Shown in pieces: positions 17,382-30,477 of a stretch of DNA of 64,000 bases (position 1 is its first letter; each line of letters begins with the position of its first letter). A program made the translations under genes and the position numbers. The DNA comes from Streptacidiphilus jeojiense (GTDB lineage Bacteria; Actinomycetota; Actinomycetes; Streptomycetales; Streptomycetaceae): NCBI RefSeq assembly GCF_000719095.1, contig NZ_JOEH01000022.1, forward strand, positions 62,001-126,000, given 5' to 3'. A model generated the notes under the pieces. The model saw only the letters and a list, made by a program, of their open reading frames with translations, was not told the origin of the DNA and searched no databases.

Positions 17382-18959
17382 TCAGCCGGTGTAAGCACCG
17401 AACGCCTTGGCGAAGGCGTACGTGGACTGCACGATGCTGCTGCAGCTGGCGTCGGCCCAGGTCTGGGCGCCGCCGGCGCACTGCTTGTCACGGGTGGCGG
17501 ACCACATGGACAGCCAGGCGAGGTGCTTGGTCGAGGCGAAGGTCGCCAGCTGCTGGGCGTCGGCGACGGTGAAGACCTCGGTGCTGGTGTCGTTGACGCC
17601 GATCATCGGGGTCACCGCGACGTGCTTCCAGGCGTCCGCGTCGGAGAGCCCGAAGATGCTCTTGACCTGGGCCTGGGTGGCCGTGGCCGCGTCGATGGCG
17701 TAGGTGCCCATCCGGCCGCTGGGGCTGGGGGCGGCACCGTCGCCGTAGTCCATGGCCATGATGTTGACGGCCGCGACGTCCACGCCGTTGCTCTTGGCGC
17801 TCTGCAGGATGTCGGTACCGGACTGGACCAGTCCGGACGGCAGCACCGGCAGGGTGTAGGAGACCTCCAGGGTCTTGCCGGCGGCCTTGGCGGTCGCCTG
17901 CAGTTGGGCGATGGCCTGGTTGCGGCGGGTGATCCCGGCGGTGTCGGTGGTCGCGCCGCCCTCGATGTCGAAGTCGATCTTCGTCAGCCCGTAGGTGTCG
18001 ATGACCTTCTGGTACGCGGCCGCCAGCGAGGACACCGAGGTGCACGACTCGGCCAGCTCGGTGCCGTTGGCGCCGCCGAAGGAGACCCGGACGTCGCCGC
18101 CGGCCTTGCGCAGCGCGGCTATCTGGCCGGGGACCCCGGTGCTGTCCAGCGCGCTGACGCCGCCCCACTCCGGCGTGCAGGCGCTGCCGGCCAGGACGAA
18201 GGCGAGGTTGTAGTTCTTCGCCCCGCCGGCCGCCGAGGCGGCGGCGGTGTCGAACGCCGGGTACAGGGAGGTGTCGACATACGGGGAGAAGCCGCTGGTG
18301 GCGGCCGTGCCACTACCGGATCCGGTGGTGGTGGTGGTGGCGCTGGGGGTGGGCGTCGCGGTCGCGGTCTTGGTCGGCGTCGCGGAGGCGCTGGCACTGG
18401 GCTTCGCGGTGGCGCTGGCACTGGCGCTGGCCGTGGGCTTGGCGCTGGCGGTCGCGCTCGGGGCGGCCGTGGTCGGCTGCCCGCTGGGGGTGGGGGCGCT
18501 GCCGGTGGAGCAGTCGGCGCCGTTGATGGCGCAGCCGGTCGGGGCGCCCGACCCGTTGACGACGAAGCCGACGACGGCGTGCTGCCCGGCGGTCAGGGTG
18601 CTGTCCCAGCTCGCCGGGGTCACCGTGATGTGCTGGCCGCTGGCCGTGTAGGTGGCGTTCCAGAGCGAGCTGATCTTCGCACCGGCCGGCAGGTCGAAGC
18701 TCAGCTTCCAGTTGCTGATGGTGCCGGAGCTGCTGTTGTCGACGTCGTACTGCCCGGTGTAGCCGCTGCCCCAGTTGCTGGTGGTCGAGTACACCGCCCC
18801 GACGGTCGCCGCGCTGGCACTGGCCGCAAGGGCGATCACGCTGCCGCCGACGAGGGCCGCCGCCGCGGCGGAGGCGCCGATGACGGTGGAGCGGCGGGAA
18901 CGGCGCCGGCGCGAGCCTGCGGGCTTGGCCTGCTTGGACGACCTGGCATGTGACGACAT
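17382..18959 (-). CDS. Secreted chitinase: CBM2, Ser/Thr/Ala linker, GH18
   Basis: A 525-residue exported protein. It has a twin-arginine-like basic N-terminus and a hydrophobic segment ending in ASASA. A type-2 carbohydrate-binding module follows (YSTTSNWGSGYTGQYDVDN; VVNGSGAPTGCAINGADCS), then a linker of about 90 residues of alternating Ala/Ser/Thr/Lys/Pro. The GH18 catalytic domain shows LTKIDFDIEGG, the D-x-x-D-x-E-type motif with the acid/base glutamate. It should release chito-oligosaccharides that feed the NagE/NagF system. No DasR-like site is visible upstream. Confidence 0.9.
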   Translation of the reverse strand: MSSHARSSKQAKPAGSRRRRSRRSTVIGASAAAAALVGGSVIALAASASAATVGAVYSTTSNWGSGYTGQYDVDNSSSGTISNWKLSFDLPAGAKISSLWNATYTASGQHITVTPASWDSTLTAGQHAVVGFVVNGSGAPTGCAINGADCSTGSAPTPSGQPTTAAPSATASAKPTASASASATAKPSASASATPTKTATATPTPSATTTTTGSGSGTAATSGFSPYVDTSLYPAFDTAAASAAGGAKNYNLAFVLAGSACTPEWGGVSALDSTGVPGQIAALRKAGGDVRVSFGGANGTELAESCTSVSSLAAAYQKVIDTYGLTKIDFDIEGGATTDTAGITRRNQAIAQLQATAKAAGKTLEVSYTLPVLPSGLVQSGTDILQSAKSNGVDVAAVNIMAMDYGDGAAPSPSGRMGTYAIDAATATQAQVKSIFGLSDADAWKHVAVTPMIGVNDTSTEVFTVADAQQLATFASTKHLAWLSMWSATRDKQCAGGAQTWADASCSSIVQSTYAFAKAFGAYTG

Positions 18960-19208
18960 ACGGGAACTACCTCCGTCGGAGTACCTGGGGGGCCGGGCCC
19001 CGTGGGGGAAGGGCAGCGTGGCGGCGCCTTCCTGACACGGCGTCACCGACGGTCCTCGGACCCGGCCGAAGCCGACGCTATCGGCCGAAGGCGCGCCAGA
19101 ACGGCTGCTCAGACAGGGGTAGAGGTCCCTTAGGACGCTGTTAAGGAACCCGTCGCTCCGCATCACCGGCAGCGGAGCCCGGCCTGAGGCCCCGGAACGG
19201 AATCCCGG

Positions 19209-20678
19209 CTACCGCACCAGGCGCACCCGGGGTGCGGGCCGGCGGCGGCTGCGGGACCCCGGGGACCGGGTCCCGGTCGGTGCCGTCTGCAGCCGGATCC
19301 GGATCTCGCTCCCGCCCAGGATGGCCGAGCGCCCCACCTCGACCTCGCCGCCGGTCGACTCGGCGACCCGGCGCACGATGTCCAGGCCGAGGCCGGTGGA
19401 GCCGGCCCCGCCCGCGCCGTGGCCGCGGCGCAGCGCCGCCTCGGTGTCGGCGATGCCGGGACCGGCGTCGGAGACCATCACGATGACCGCGTCGGCGGCC
19501 CGGTGCACGTCGACGGCGAAGGCGGTGCCCTCGGGGGTGTGCCGGAAGATGTTGCCCAGCAGCGAGTCCAGGGCCGCGCCCAGATCGGCCGTGGCCACCG
19601 GCACCAGGGCCGGCGGCGCGTCGGAGTCGGCGCCGGACAGCCGCCAGTCCCGGCCCTCGTCCTCGGCGAGCGCGGACCAGAAGGCCACCCGGTCCCTGAT
19701 CGCCTCGGCGGCGTCGCAGGACAGCGGCGCCGGCGCGGCGTCGTCATCGGCCCCGGATCCCGCCCCGGTTCCGTCGCCGGGGATCAGCCCCTGGCTGCGT
19801 CCGCGGGCGGTGTGGATGATCTGGTCGACCTCGCGTTCCAGCTGGTCCACCGCGTGCCGGGTCTGCTCGGCGACATCGCCCTGCCCCAGTGCGGCGGCGT
19901 TCAGCCGCAGCACCGTGAGCGGGGTGCGCAGCCGGTGCGACAGGTCGGCGGCGAGCTCGCGCTCGGCGGCGACCAGCCGCACCACCCGGTCGGCCATGGC
20001 GTTGAAGGCGGCGGCCGCGTCCCGCAGCTCCGGCGGGGAGTCGTCCGCCTGCGGGACCCGTACCGCCAGGTCGCCGGCGCCCAGCGCCCGCGCGGCGCCG
20101 GCCAGCCGGCGGGCCGAGCCGACGATCCTGGTGCCCAGCCGGTCGGCGACCAGCACCGAGATCAGCACCAGCACCACCGCCACCCCGGTCAGCACCAGCC
20201 AGGCGGCGACGACTCCCTGACTGAGCGTCGCGTTGGGGATGAACACCTCCACCACGGCGATGCCGCCGCTGCCGACCGCGACCGGTTCGAGGTAGGCGAA
20301 GCCGCCCGGGACCCCGGTGCTGACCGGGTGTCCGGCGGCGGCGGCGCCGAGGATCTGGTCGCTGGTGGCGCGGGGCGTGCCGATGGTGGTGAGCCCGGTG
20401 ACCCGGGTGCCGCTGCCGTCGGCCACCGCGGTGTGGCCGGGGACGTGCACGGCCATCATCCCGGCCGCCCCGGCCTGGGTGCTGGCCAGCGCCCGGGTCA
20501 GCTCACCGGGGTCGCCGGTGATCGCCAGTGCCGGACCGATGGCGGCCGCCTGCCGCTCGGCCCCGCTGAAGGCGCGGTCGCGGGCGGTCTCCCGGACCAT
20601 CAGGCCCAGCGGCAGCAGGAAGGCCAGCGCGACCATGGTGGTGACCGCGACGCAGACCTTCACCAGCGCCCACCTCAC
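19209..20678 (-). CDS. Sensor histidine kinase
   Basis: A 489-residue membrane kinase: transmembrane helices near residues 8-27 and 156-178 bracket an extracytoplasmic sensor, then a HAMP domain. His248 in ADLSHRLRTPLTVL is the phospho-acceptor. A HATPase_c domain follows, with DAGPGI and GLGLDIV. The GTG start overlaps the response-regulator stop by 4 bp, so the two are a coupled pair. The signal is unknown. The Pro/Arg-rich C-terminal tail is unusual but probably unstructured. Confidence 0.92.
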   Translation of the reverse strand: MRWALVKVCVAVTTMVALAFLLPLGLMVRETARDRAFSGAERQAAAIGPALAITGDPGELTRALASTQAGAAGMMAVHVPGHTAVADGSGTRVTGLTTIGTPRATSDQILGAAAAGHPVSTGVPGGFAYLEPVAVGSGGIAVVEVFIPNATLSQGVVAAWLVLTGVAVVLVLISVLVADRLGTRIVGSARRLAGAARALGAGDLAVRVPQADDSPPELRDAAAAFNAMADRVVRLVAAERELAADLSHRLRTPLTVLRLNAAALGQGDVAEQTRHAVDQLEREVDQIIHTARGRSQGLIPGDGTGAGSGADDDAAPAPLSCDAAEAIRDRVAFWSALAEDEGRDWRLSGADSDAPPALVPVATADLGAALDSLLGNIFRHTPEGTAFAVDVHRAADAVIVMVSDAGPGIADTEAALRRGHGAGGAGSTGLGLDIVRRVAESTGGEVEVGRSAILGGSEIRIRLQTAPTGTRSPGSRSRRRPAPRVRLVR

Positions 20679-21379
20679 GGTGCCGACCCCGGTCTCGGTC
20701 CGGTGGGCACGTCCAGCCGGACGCCCACCCCACGCACGGTGTGCAGGTAGCGCGGCCGTGACGCGGTCTCACCGAGTTTGCGGCGCAGCCAGGACAGGTG
20801 CACGTCGATGGTCTGGTCGGTCCCGTACGGCTGGCGCCACACCTCGGCGAGCAGCTCCCGCCGGGAGACCACCACGCCGGGGCGGGCGGCCAGGAAGGCC
20901 AGCAGGTCGAACTCGCGCCGGGTCAGGTCGAGCGCGGCGCCGTCCAGCAGCACCTCGCGCCGCTGCAGGTCGATCCGCAGCCCGCCGACCTGAAGGTGCT
21001 GCCCCGCGCCCGCGGTCGCGCCGGAGCGGCGCAGCACCGCGGCCATCCTGGCGCTGAGGTGCTCCCCGGAGAAGGGTTTGACCAGGTAGTCGTCGGCCCC
21101 GGCGTTGAGCAGCCGGACGATCTCGTTCTCGTCGTCCCGCGCGGTGGAGATGATCACCGGGACGTCGGTGAGGCCGCGGATCATCTTCAGCGCCTCGCTG
21201 CCGTCCAGGTCGGGCAGGCCGAGGTCGAGGATCACCACGTCGCAGCCGACCTGGGCGACCTCGCGCAGCGCCTCCAGCGCGGTGCCGACGCTGCGCACGG
21301 CATGGCCCGCCCCGGTCAGGTGCCGGATCAGGGCGGAGCGCACGAACGGGTCGTCCTCGACCACCAGGACAGTTGCCAT
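20675..21379 (-). CDS. OmpR-family response regulator
   Basis: A 234-residue regulator. The receiver domain starts VLVVEDDPFVRSAL, with the phosphorylated Asp52 in VVILDLGLPDLDG. The winged-helix domain is marked by LTRREFDLLAFLAARPGVVV and VDVHLSWLRRKLGE-type recognition segments. The ATG at 21379 starts the receiver domain directly; its ribosome site is weak, and an ATG 36 bp upstream is an alternative. Partner of the adjacent kinase. Confidence 0.92.
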   Translation of the reverse strand: MATVLVVEDDPFVRSALIRHLTGAGHAVRSVGTALEALREVAQVGCDVVILDLGLPDLDGSEALKMIRGLTDVPVIISTARDDENEIVRLLNAGADDYLVKPFSGEHLSARMAAVLRRSGATAGAGQHLQVGGLRIDLQRREVLLDGAALDLTRREFDLLAFLAARPGVVVSRRELLAEVWRQPYGTDQTIDVHLSWLRRKLGETASRPRYLHTVRGVGVRLDVPTGPRPGSAP

Positions 21380-21419
21380 GAACAGTGAAGGTAGCCCATT
21401 CGGGTTAACCGCCATACTG

Positions 21420-21983
21420 ATGCCCGTGCGCAGAGGACTGGTACGGGCAGCGGCATGGACCGGAGCGACCGCAGCGGCGGTGTCCGTGTCCTGGTTCGGC
21501 GTGCACCGGGTGCTGCGCGACGGCACCTACGAGCAGCCCAGCGCACTGGTGGCGGTGGCCGACCCCTCCAGCGCCTCGCCCACTCCCCCGCCGCTGCCGA
21601 CCTCCATCGGCTCGGCGGTGACCATCCCGTCCCCGAGCCCGTCCGCGACGCCGTCCGCCGGGCCGAGCCGCTCCGCGACGCGGTCGCACACCCCGACGGC
21701 CTCCGCATCCCCCTCGGCCAGCCCCTCGCCGAGCCCCTCCGCGAGCGCCGCCGGCACCATCCAGACCTTCACCCGCCCCGGCGGCCGCATCGTCATCGAC
21801 ATGGGCACCACCTCGGCCAGCATCGTCTCGGTCACCCCCGACCCCGGCTGGTCCTGGCACCAGTGGGTCACCGACACCTGGCTCCGCGTCGACTTCCAGC
21901 AGGACGGCGGCGCCGGCACCGACTCCATCTTCTACGTCACCTGGAACGGCCACCCCCCACTGGTCCAAACCGGCTCCAGCTGA
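21420..21983 (+). CDS. Membrane-anchored or secreted protein with Ser/Pro-rich stalk
   Basis: A 187-residue protein. A hydrophobic segment near residues 10-28 anchors or exports it; a stalk of about 65 Ser/Pro/Thr/Ala residues follows, then a small C-terminal domain of about 75 residues (GGRIVIDMGTTSASIVSVTP; WSWHQWVTDTWLRVDF). I do not recognise the domain. It is divergent from the two-component pair with 40 bp between starts, so the pair may control it. Confidence 0.68.
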   Translation: MPVRRGLVRAAAWTGATAAAVSVSWFGVHRVLRDGTYEQPSALVAVADPSSASPTPPPLPTSIGSAVTIPSPSPSATPSAGPSRSATRSHTPTASASPSASPSPSPSASAAGTIQTFTRPGGRIVIDMGTTSASIVSVTPDPGWSWHQWVTDTWLRVDFQQDGGAGTDSIFYVTWNGHPPLVQTGSS

Positions 21984-21991
21984 GCCCCGAA

Positions 21992-22030
21992 AGGGGCGCG
22001 GGGCTGTGTCTTTTACTGCGCGCGCGCCCA
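21992..22030 (+). repeat. Interspersed GGGGCGCGGGG repeat, copy 1 (diverged)
   Basis: AGGGGCGCGGGG followed by a degenerate tail, right after a stop codon. The same core occurs at 31980 and 51182. It resembles a short intergenic repeat that I recall as common in Streptomyces genomes. Confidence 0.6.
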
Positions 22031-22052
22031 GCCCACCACCAGCGTGCACCGC

Positions 22053-23417
22053 TCAGAAAACCTTCCCCGGGTTCAACAACCCCAACGGATCGAACGCCGC
22101 CTTGATCCGCCGCTGCAGAGCAACTCCCACCGGCCCGATCTCCCGCGCAAGCCACTCCCGCTTGAGCAGCCCCACCCCGTGCTCCCCGGTGATCGTCCCG
22201 CCCAGCTCCAGCCCCAGCGCCATGATCGCGTCGAACGACTCCCGCGCCCGCGCGGTCTCCTCCGGGTCGGACGCGTCGAAGACCACCACCGGGTGCGTGT
22301 TCCCGTCGCCCGCGTGGGCGACCACCCCGATGGTGAGGTCGAACTGCTCGGCGATCGCGGCCACCCCGTCGATCATCGCGGCCAGCTCCGACCTGGGTAC
22401 CGCCACGTCGTCGACCATGGTGGTGCCCAGGGTGTCCATCGCGGTCAGCGACAGCCTGCGGGCCTGGAGCAGCAGCTCCGACTCCGCGCTGTCGGCCGCC
22501 GGGACGACCTCGGTCGCGCCGTACGCCGTACAGATCTCCCCGGCGGCGGCGAGGTCGGCGACCGGGTCGAGGGTGTCGAAGGCGATCAGCAGCAGCGCCG
22601 CGGTGGAGTCCGGCAGGCCCATCTGGGCCAGGGAGTTGACGGCCCGTACCGAGACCGTGTCCATCAGTTCCATCAGCGAGGGGGTGAAGCCGGCCTCCAT
22701 CACCGCGCAGACCGCCGCACACGCGGCGGCTGTGCTGGGGAACTCGGCGGCGAGCGCCAGCTGCGGGGGCGGGCTGGGCCGCAGCGCCAGGGTGGCGCCG
22801 ACGACGATGCCCAGGCTGCCCTCGGAGCCGACCAGCAGCCGGGTGAGGTCGTACCCGGCGACGCCCTTGGCGGTGCGGCGCCCGGTCCGCAGCAGTTCGC
22901 CGTCGGCCAGCACCACGTCCAGGCCCAGCACGTACTCGCTGGTGGTGCCGTACTTGACGCAGCACAGGCCGCCCGAAGCGGTGCCGATGTTGCCGCCGAT
23001 GGTGCAGCTCTCCCAGCTGGACGGGTCCGGCGGGTAGGTCAGCCCGTGCACCCCCACCGCCTGCGACAGCGCCGCGTTGACGACGCCGGGCTCGACCACC
23101 GCGATCCGGTTCACCGGGTCGATCTCCAGGATCCGGTTCATCCGCACCAGGGACAGCAGGATGCAGCCGTCCACCGCGTTGGCCGCGCCGGAGAGCCCGG
23201 TGCGCGCCCCCTGCGGGACCACCGGGACCCGCAGCGCGGTCGCGGTCCGCATCACATGCCTGACCTGGTCGACCGTGTCCGGGAACACCAGCACCGCCGG
23301 GTTCCCGCTGGCGCAGAACCCCGCCATGTCCTGGCGGTAGGCGGCGGTCACCTCGGGGTCGGTGACGACCGCCGCTTCCGGCAGTCCCTCCCTGAGCAGG
23401 TCGACCAGGTCACTCAT
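22053..23417 (-). CDS. FAD-linked oxidase, GlcD/D-lactate dehydrogenase type
   Basis: A 454-residue flavoprotein. VVPQGARTGLSGAANA and PPDPSSWESCTIGGNIGTAS form the PCMH-type FAD-binding domain. The C-terminal domain contains VAHAGDGNTHP and GGTITGEHGVGLLKREWL, metal- and substrate-site motifs of glycolate oxidase subunit GlcD and D-lactate dehydrogenases. Substrate is probably a 2-hydroxy acid. No GlcE/GlcF partner is nearby, so a single-subunit enzyme is likely. Confidence 0.88.
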   Translation of the reverse strand: MSDLVDLLREGLPEAAVVTDPEVTAAYRQDMAGFCASGNPAVLVFPDTVDQVRHVMRTATALRVPVVPQGARTGLSGAANAVDGCILLSLVRMNRILEIDPVNRIAVVEPGVVNAALSQAVGVHGLTYPPDPSSWESCTIGGNIGTASGGLCCVKYGTTSEYVLGLDVVLADGELLRTGRRTAKGVAGYDLTRLLVGSEGSLGIVVGATLALRPSPPPQLALAAEFPSTAAACAAVCAVMEAGFTPSLMELMDTVSVRAVNSLAQMGLPDSTAALLLIAFDTLDPVADLAAAGEICTAYGATEVVPAADSAESELLLQARRLSLTAMDTLGTTMVDDVAVPRSELAAMIDGVAAIAEQFDLTIGVVAHAGDGNTHPVVVFDASDPEETARARESFDAIMALGLELGGTITGEHGVGLLKREWLAREIGPVGVALQRRIKAAFDPLGLLNPGKVF

Positions 23418-23452
23418 GGCTGTGTTCTCCCAGCTGGGTGCACGATTACCGA

Positions 23453-24841
23453 TTACAGCGTCGCGGGCTTGCCCTGCCCATACAGCCAGGTCGCGAACAG
23501 CGAGTCCAGCTTCCTGCCGGAGATCTTCTCGCTGAGCTCAATGAACTGCGCGGTGTCGCCGTGGCCGTAGCGGCGGTCGCCGGCCCAGCTCCGCAGGATG
23601 GTGAAGAAGGCCCTGTCGCCGACGCGCTCGCGGAGCTTCTCCAGCACCATCGCGCCGCGCTCGTAGGGCGGCGTGCCGAAGATGTTGGCGGCCTCGCCCG
23701 GGTCGCCGGCCGGGAAGGCCCAGAGGTCGTTGCCGGCCGGCAGGGCGTAGTCGGTGGCGAGCCGCTGGGCGGTGCTCGGGCCGCCGTGCTGGGCGTCCCA
23801 GAGCCATTCGGCGTAGGTGGCGAAGCCCTCGTTCAGCCAGATGTCCTTCCAGCGGTCCAGGCTGACCGAGTCGCCGAACCACTGGTGCGCGGTCTCGTGG
23901 ACCAGGGTGTCGATGTCGGGCGCCCGGTCGTAGACCGGCCTGGTCTGGGTCTCCAGGGCGTAGCCCACGCCGTGGGCGTGCTCGACGATGGCGCCGGCCG
24001 CGTCGAAGGGGTACGGCCCGAACAGCTTGCTCTCCCAGGCGATGACGGCCGGGATTTGGGCCAGCACCGGGGCCGCCGCCTTGGCCTCGGCGGGGTCGAC
24101 GGCGTTGTAGACGGGGAGGCCGGAGGCGGTCCGGTAGCTCTGCACCTGGAACCTCCCGATGCTGGCGGTGGCCAGGTAAGCGGCCATCGGGCTGGTCTCG
24201 CGCCAGTCGAAGGTGGTGCGGCCGTGGCTGCTGCGCCGGTTCTGCAGGCGGCCGTTGGAGACGGCGGTCCAGCCGTCCGGGACGGTGACCGAGACCTGGT
24301 AGGTCGATTTGTCGAGGGGGTGGCTGTTGCTGGGGAACCAGGTCATGGCGCCCTGCGGCTCGCTCGCGACGAACACGGAGCCGTCCTTCTGCACGATCCA
24401 GCCGTCGGCCGAGCCGTCCGGGTCGGTGACGTCCTTCGGCACCCCCGCATACGTGATCGTGGTCGTGAAGGTGCGGCCCTTGGGCAGCGCGTGCGCCGGC
24501 GTGACCTTGAGCTTCACTCCGCTGCGGCTGAAGGCCACCGACCGCCCGTCGATCCGGACGCTGCTGACGGTCAGTCCGGAGAGGTCCAGGTCGAAGGAGC
24601 TCAGGTTCTGGGTGGCCCTGGAGGTGAGCACCGCCGTCGCGTCCAGGTGCCGGGACGCCGGTGTGTATCCGAGGCCGATCCGGTAGTGGACGACGTGGTA
24701 GCCGCCGTCCCCGGACTGCGGGAAGTAGGGATCCCCGGCGGTGGGGGCGCCGGGCGTGGCGCCGCCCCCCTGGGAGGCACCTGCCAGGAGGGCGGCGAGC
24801 ACGGGAGTCGCGGCGAGGGCGAGGAGGCGGCGAGCGATCAT
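23453..24841 (-). CDS. Secreted M1-family zinc metallopeptidase
   Basis: A 462-residue protein with an N-terminal signal peptide (MIARRLLALAATPVLAALLA). The zinc site is complete: His315-Glu316-x-x-His319 with Glu338 in the M1 arrangement HETAHQWFGD...NEGFA. The aminopeptidase exopeptidase loop (GAMEN in classical members) is replaced by HGVGYALETQTRP, as in a bacterial M1 subgroup. The helical C-terminal domain is short. It follows the FAD oxidase with a 35-bp gap, on the same strand. Confidence 0.9.
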   Translation of the reverse strand: MIARRLLALAATPVLAALLAGASQGGGATPGAPTAGDPYFPQSGDGGYHVVHYRIGLGYTPASRHLDATAVLTSRATQNLSSFDLDLSGLTVSSVRIDGRSVAFSRSGVKLKVTPAHALPKGRTFTTTITYAGVPKDVTDPDGSADGWIVQKDGSVFVASEPQGAMTWFPSNSHPLDKSTYQVSVTVPDGWTAVSNGRLQNRRSSHGRTTFDWRETSPMAAYLATASIGRFQVQSYRTASGLPVYNAVDPAEAKAAAPVLAQIPAVIAWESKLFGPYPFDAAGAIVEHAHGVGYALETQTRPVYDRAPDIDTLVHETAHQWFGDSVSLDRWKDIWLNEGFATYAEWLWDAQHGGPSTAQRLATDYALPAGNDLWAFPAGDPGEAANIFGTPPYERGAMVLEKLRERVGDRAFFTILRSWAGDRRYGHGDTAQFIELSEKISGRKLDSLFATWLYGQGKPATL

Positions 24842-24923
24842 CTGTGCAGCCTAGAACTGATGATCTGTCATCGCCCGCAGGTTCACCTGAATGACCCTCT
24901 GAACGGCCGCGCCTGAAGGGACG

Positions 24924-26688
<1,765 letters not shown>

Positions 26689-26720
26689 CGACACGGCAGA
26701 GAGACGGGAGGGAGGGCCGA

Positions 26721-27360
26721 GTGAACTTCTGGGACTACGTCAGCAGCCGCCAGGACCAGCTGATCTCGGACACCTTCCAGCACGCCAGCGCGGTGTTCCA
26801 GTGCATGGTCGTCGCCGTGGTCCTCGGGGTCGGCATCGGCGCGCTGACCTACCGCAGCGACCGGGCCGGCCGGATCGCCACACTGGCCACCGGCACCATC
26901 CTCACCATCCCCTCCTACGCCCTGCTCGGCCTGCTGATCCCGGTGCTGGGCCTCGGCGTGCCGCCGACCGTCACCGCCCTGGTGCTCTACGCGCTGCTGC
27001 CGATCGTGCGCAACTCGGTGGTCGGGCTGCGCGGGGTGGACCCGGCGCTGGTGGACGCCGCGCGCGGGATCGGGATGACCGGGCTGGCCCGGCTGGTCCG
27101 GGTGGAACTGCCGATCGCCTGGCCCACCATCCTCACCGGCATCCGGGTCTCCACCCAGATGAGCATGGGCATCCTGGCCATCGCCGCCTACGCCTCGGGC
27201 CCGGGGCTCGGCAACGAGATCTTCAGCGGGATCGCCAGCCTCGGCAGCGCCAACGCACTCAACGAGGTGGTCGCCGGAACGGTGGGCATCGTCCTGCTCG
27301 CGTTCATCTTCGACGCCGCCCTGGTGCTGCTGGGGCGCCTGACCGTATCGGCGGGTATCC

Positions 27361-27368
<8 letters not shown>
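26721..27368 (+). CDS. Osmoprotectant ABC transporter permease (OpuCB type)
   Basis: A 215-residue inner-membrane permease with five to six helices. VDAARGIGMTGLARLVRVELPIAWPTI is the EAA-type loop that docks onto the ATPase. First of four coupled genes: it overlaps the ATPase start by 8 bp. The whole set imports glycine betaine, choline, carnitine or ectoine-like solutes. Confidence 0.9.
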
Positions 27369-28682
<1,314 letters not shown>

Positions 28683-28686
<4 letters not shown>

Positions 28687-29429
28687 AGTGGGACCGGATC
28701 ACCAAGGGCAAGCTGCTGGTCACCCCGCTGGTGCTGCTCGCGCTGCTGCTGGCGCTGTACCTGTGGATCACCAACGTCAGCCTGGACTCCATCGAGAAGA
28801 ACTCGCTCAACGGCGGCCAGGTCCGGCTCTACCTCTGGCAGCAGATCGAACTGACCGCGATCTCCACCTTCTTCGTGCTGGTCATCGCGCTGCCGCTGGG
28901 CATCCTGCTGAGCCGCGGGTTCGCCCGCCCGGCCGCCCCGGTGGCCATCGCACTGGCCAACCTCGGCCAGGCCACCCCCGCCATCGGCCTGCTGGCGCTG
29001 CTCACCTTCTGGCTGGGCATCGGCCAGCGCACCGCCCTGATCGGCATGGTCGCCTACGCGGTGCTGCCGGTGCTCAGCAACACCATGGCCGGACTGCGGG
29101 CCATCGACCCCACCCTGCTGGACGCCGCCCGGGGCATCGGGATGTCCCCGGTGGGGGTGCTCGGCCGGGTGGAGCTGCCGCTGGCGGTGCCGCTGATCCT
29201 GGCCGGGGTCCGCACCGCGCTGATCCTCAACGTCGGCACCGGCACCCTGGCCGCCTTCGCCGGCGGCGGCGGTCTGGGCAATCTGATCACCGCCGGGATC
29301 ACCACCCAGCGCACCCGGGTGCTGATCGTCGGCGCGGTGCTGACGGTCTGTCTGGCCCTGCTGGTGGACTGGCTCGCCTCGCTCGCCGAGCTCCAGCTCA
29401 GCCCGCGCGGCCTGGAGGTGCACCAGTGA
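28683..29429 (+). CDS. Osmoprotectant ABC transporter permease (second)
   Basis: A 248-residue permease similar in design to the first: EAA loop LLDAARGIGMSPVGVLGRVE, six predicted helices. Having two permease genes flanking the ATPase gene is the usual OpuC/OpuB heterodimer layout. It overlaps both neighbours by 4 bp. Confidence 0.9.
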
Positions 29430-30403
29430 GGCCCCGCACCCTGGCCCTCCCGCTCGCGCTGCTGCTCCCCTTCGCCCTCTCCGGCTGCGGCCTGCACAGC
29501 GGCACCGAGATCCCCGAGGACCTGGTGCCGGGGTCGCTGGGCCAGGGCCAGCCGCTCAAGGGCGTCAACCTGACCATCGCGTCCAAGAACTTCACCGAGA
29601 ACGTCATCCTCGCCGAGATGATCGGGCTGGTCTGGACGGCCGCCGGGGCCCATGTGATCGACAAGACCAACATCTCCGGCTCCATCGGAGCCCGGCAGGC
29701 CATCGTCTCCGGCACCGCTGACGCCATGTACGAGTACACCGGCACCGGGTGGATCACCTACCTCGGCAACACCGAGCCGATCACCGACCCGCAGAAGCAG
29801 TGGCAGGCGGTCCACGACGCGGACCTGAAGAACGGCGTCACCTGGCTGCCCCAGTCCCGGCTCAACGACACCTACGCACTGGGCGGCAACGCGACCAACA
29901 TCGCCAAGTACCACCTGAAGACGCTGTCCGACGTCGCCGCCCTGTCCCACTCCAACCCCTCGGCGGTGACGCTCTGCGTCGACAACGAGTTCGCCGTCCG
30001 CGACGACGGCCTCACCGGCATGGAGAAGGCGTACGGCATGAGCATCCCCAAGTCCAACATCAGGACGATGGACGCCGGGATCGTCTACACCACCCTGTCC
30101 GCCGGCAGCGCCTGCCTGCTCGGCGACGTCTACAGCACCGACGGCCGGATCCCGGCGCTGGGGCTGAAGGTGCTCGACGACGACAAGCACTTCTTCCCCA
30201 ACTACAACGCGGCCCCGGTGCTGCCCACCAGGACGGTGCAGAGGTACCCGCAGATCCCGGCGCTGCTGAACCCGCTCTCGGCGAAGCTGGACAACACCGT
30301 CGCCCAGAGCCTCAACGGCAAGGTGGACGTGGACGGCCAGGACCCGCGGGCGGTGGCCCGGCAGTGGCTGATCGACCAGGGCTTCGTGAAGCCCAAGAGC
30401 TGA
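29426..30403 (+). CDS. Osmoprotectant-binding lipoprotein (OpuCC/ProX type)
   Basis: A 325-residue substrate-binding protein. A signal peptide ends in the lipobox LSGC, so it is lipid-anchored outside the membrane. VNLTIASKNFTENVILAEM and GTADAMYEYTGTGWITYLG are family motifs. It starts at a GTG overlapping the permease stop (GTGA), last of the four coupled genes. Confidence 0.9.
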   Translation: MRPRTLALPLALLLPFALSGCGLHSGTEIPEDLVPGSLGQGQPLKGVNLTIASKNFTENVILAEMIGLVWTAAGAHVIDKTNISGSIGARQAIVSGTADAMYEYTGTGWITYLGNTEPITDPQKQWQAVHDADLKNGVTWLPQSRLNDTYALGGNATNIAKYHLKTLSDVAALSHSNPSAVTLCVDNEFAVRDDGLTGMEKAYGMSIPKSNIRTMDAGIVYTTLSAGSACLLGDVYSTDGRIPALGLKVLDDDKHFFPNYNAAPVLPTRTVQRYPQIPALLNPLSAKLDNTVAQSLNGKVDVDGQDPRAVARQWLIDQGFVKPKS

Positions 30404-30428
30404 TCCTCCCTCAACCCTTGATCGATCA

Positions 30429-30477
30429 TTGGTCCGTACCTATGGTCTTCACAGCAAGGCCACTGGTCCATACCTGT
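30429..30477 (+). promoter_or_regulatory. Two TGGTCC-TACC motifs upstream of the PEBP gene
   Basis: TTGGTCCGTACCT (30429-30441) and ACTGGTCCATACCTGT (30462-30477) are spaced 34 bp apart, about three helical turns. The second matches 13 of 16 positions of the DasR operator consensus. They could be sites for DasR or another GntR-family regulator. Confidence 0.45.

Noticed and set aside
18300..18490. Repetitive segment that could look like a CRISPR or tandem array
   Set aside because: It encodes the Ala/Ser/Thr linker of the chitinase; the period follows codons and there are no spacers.
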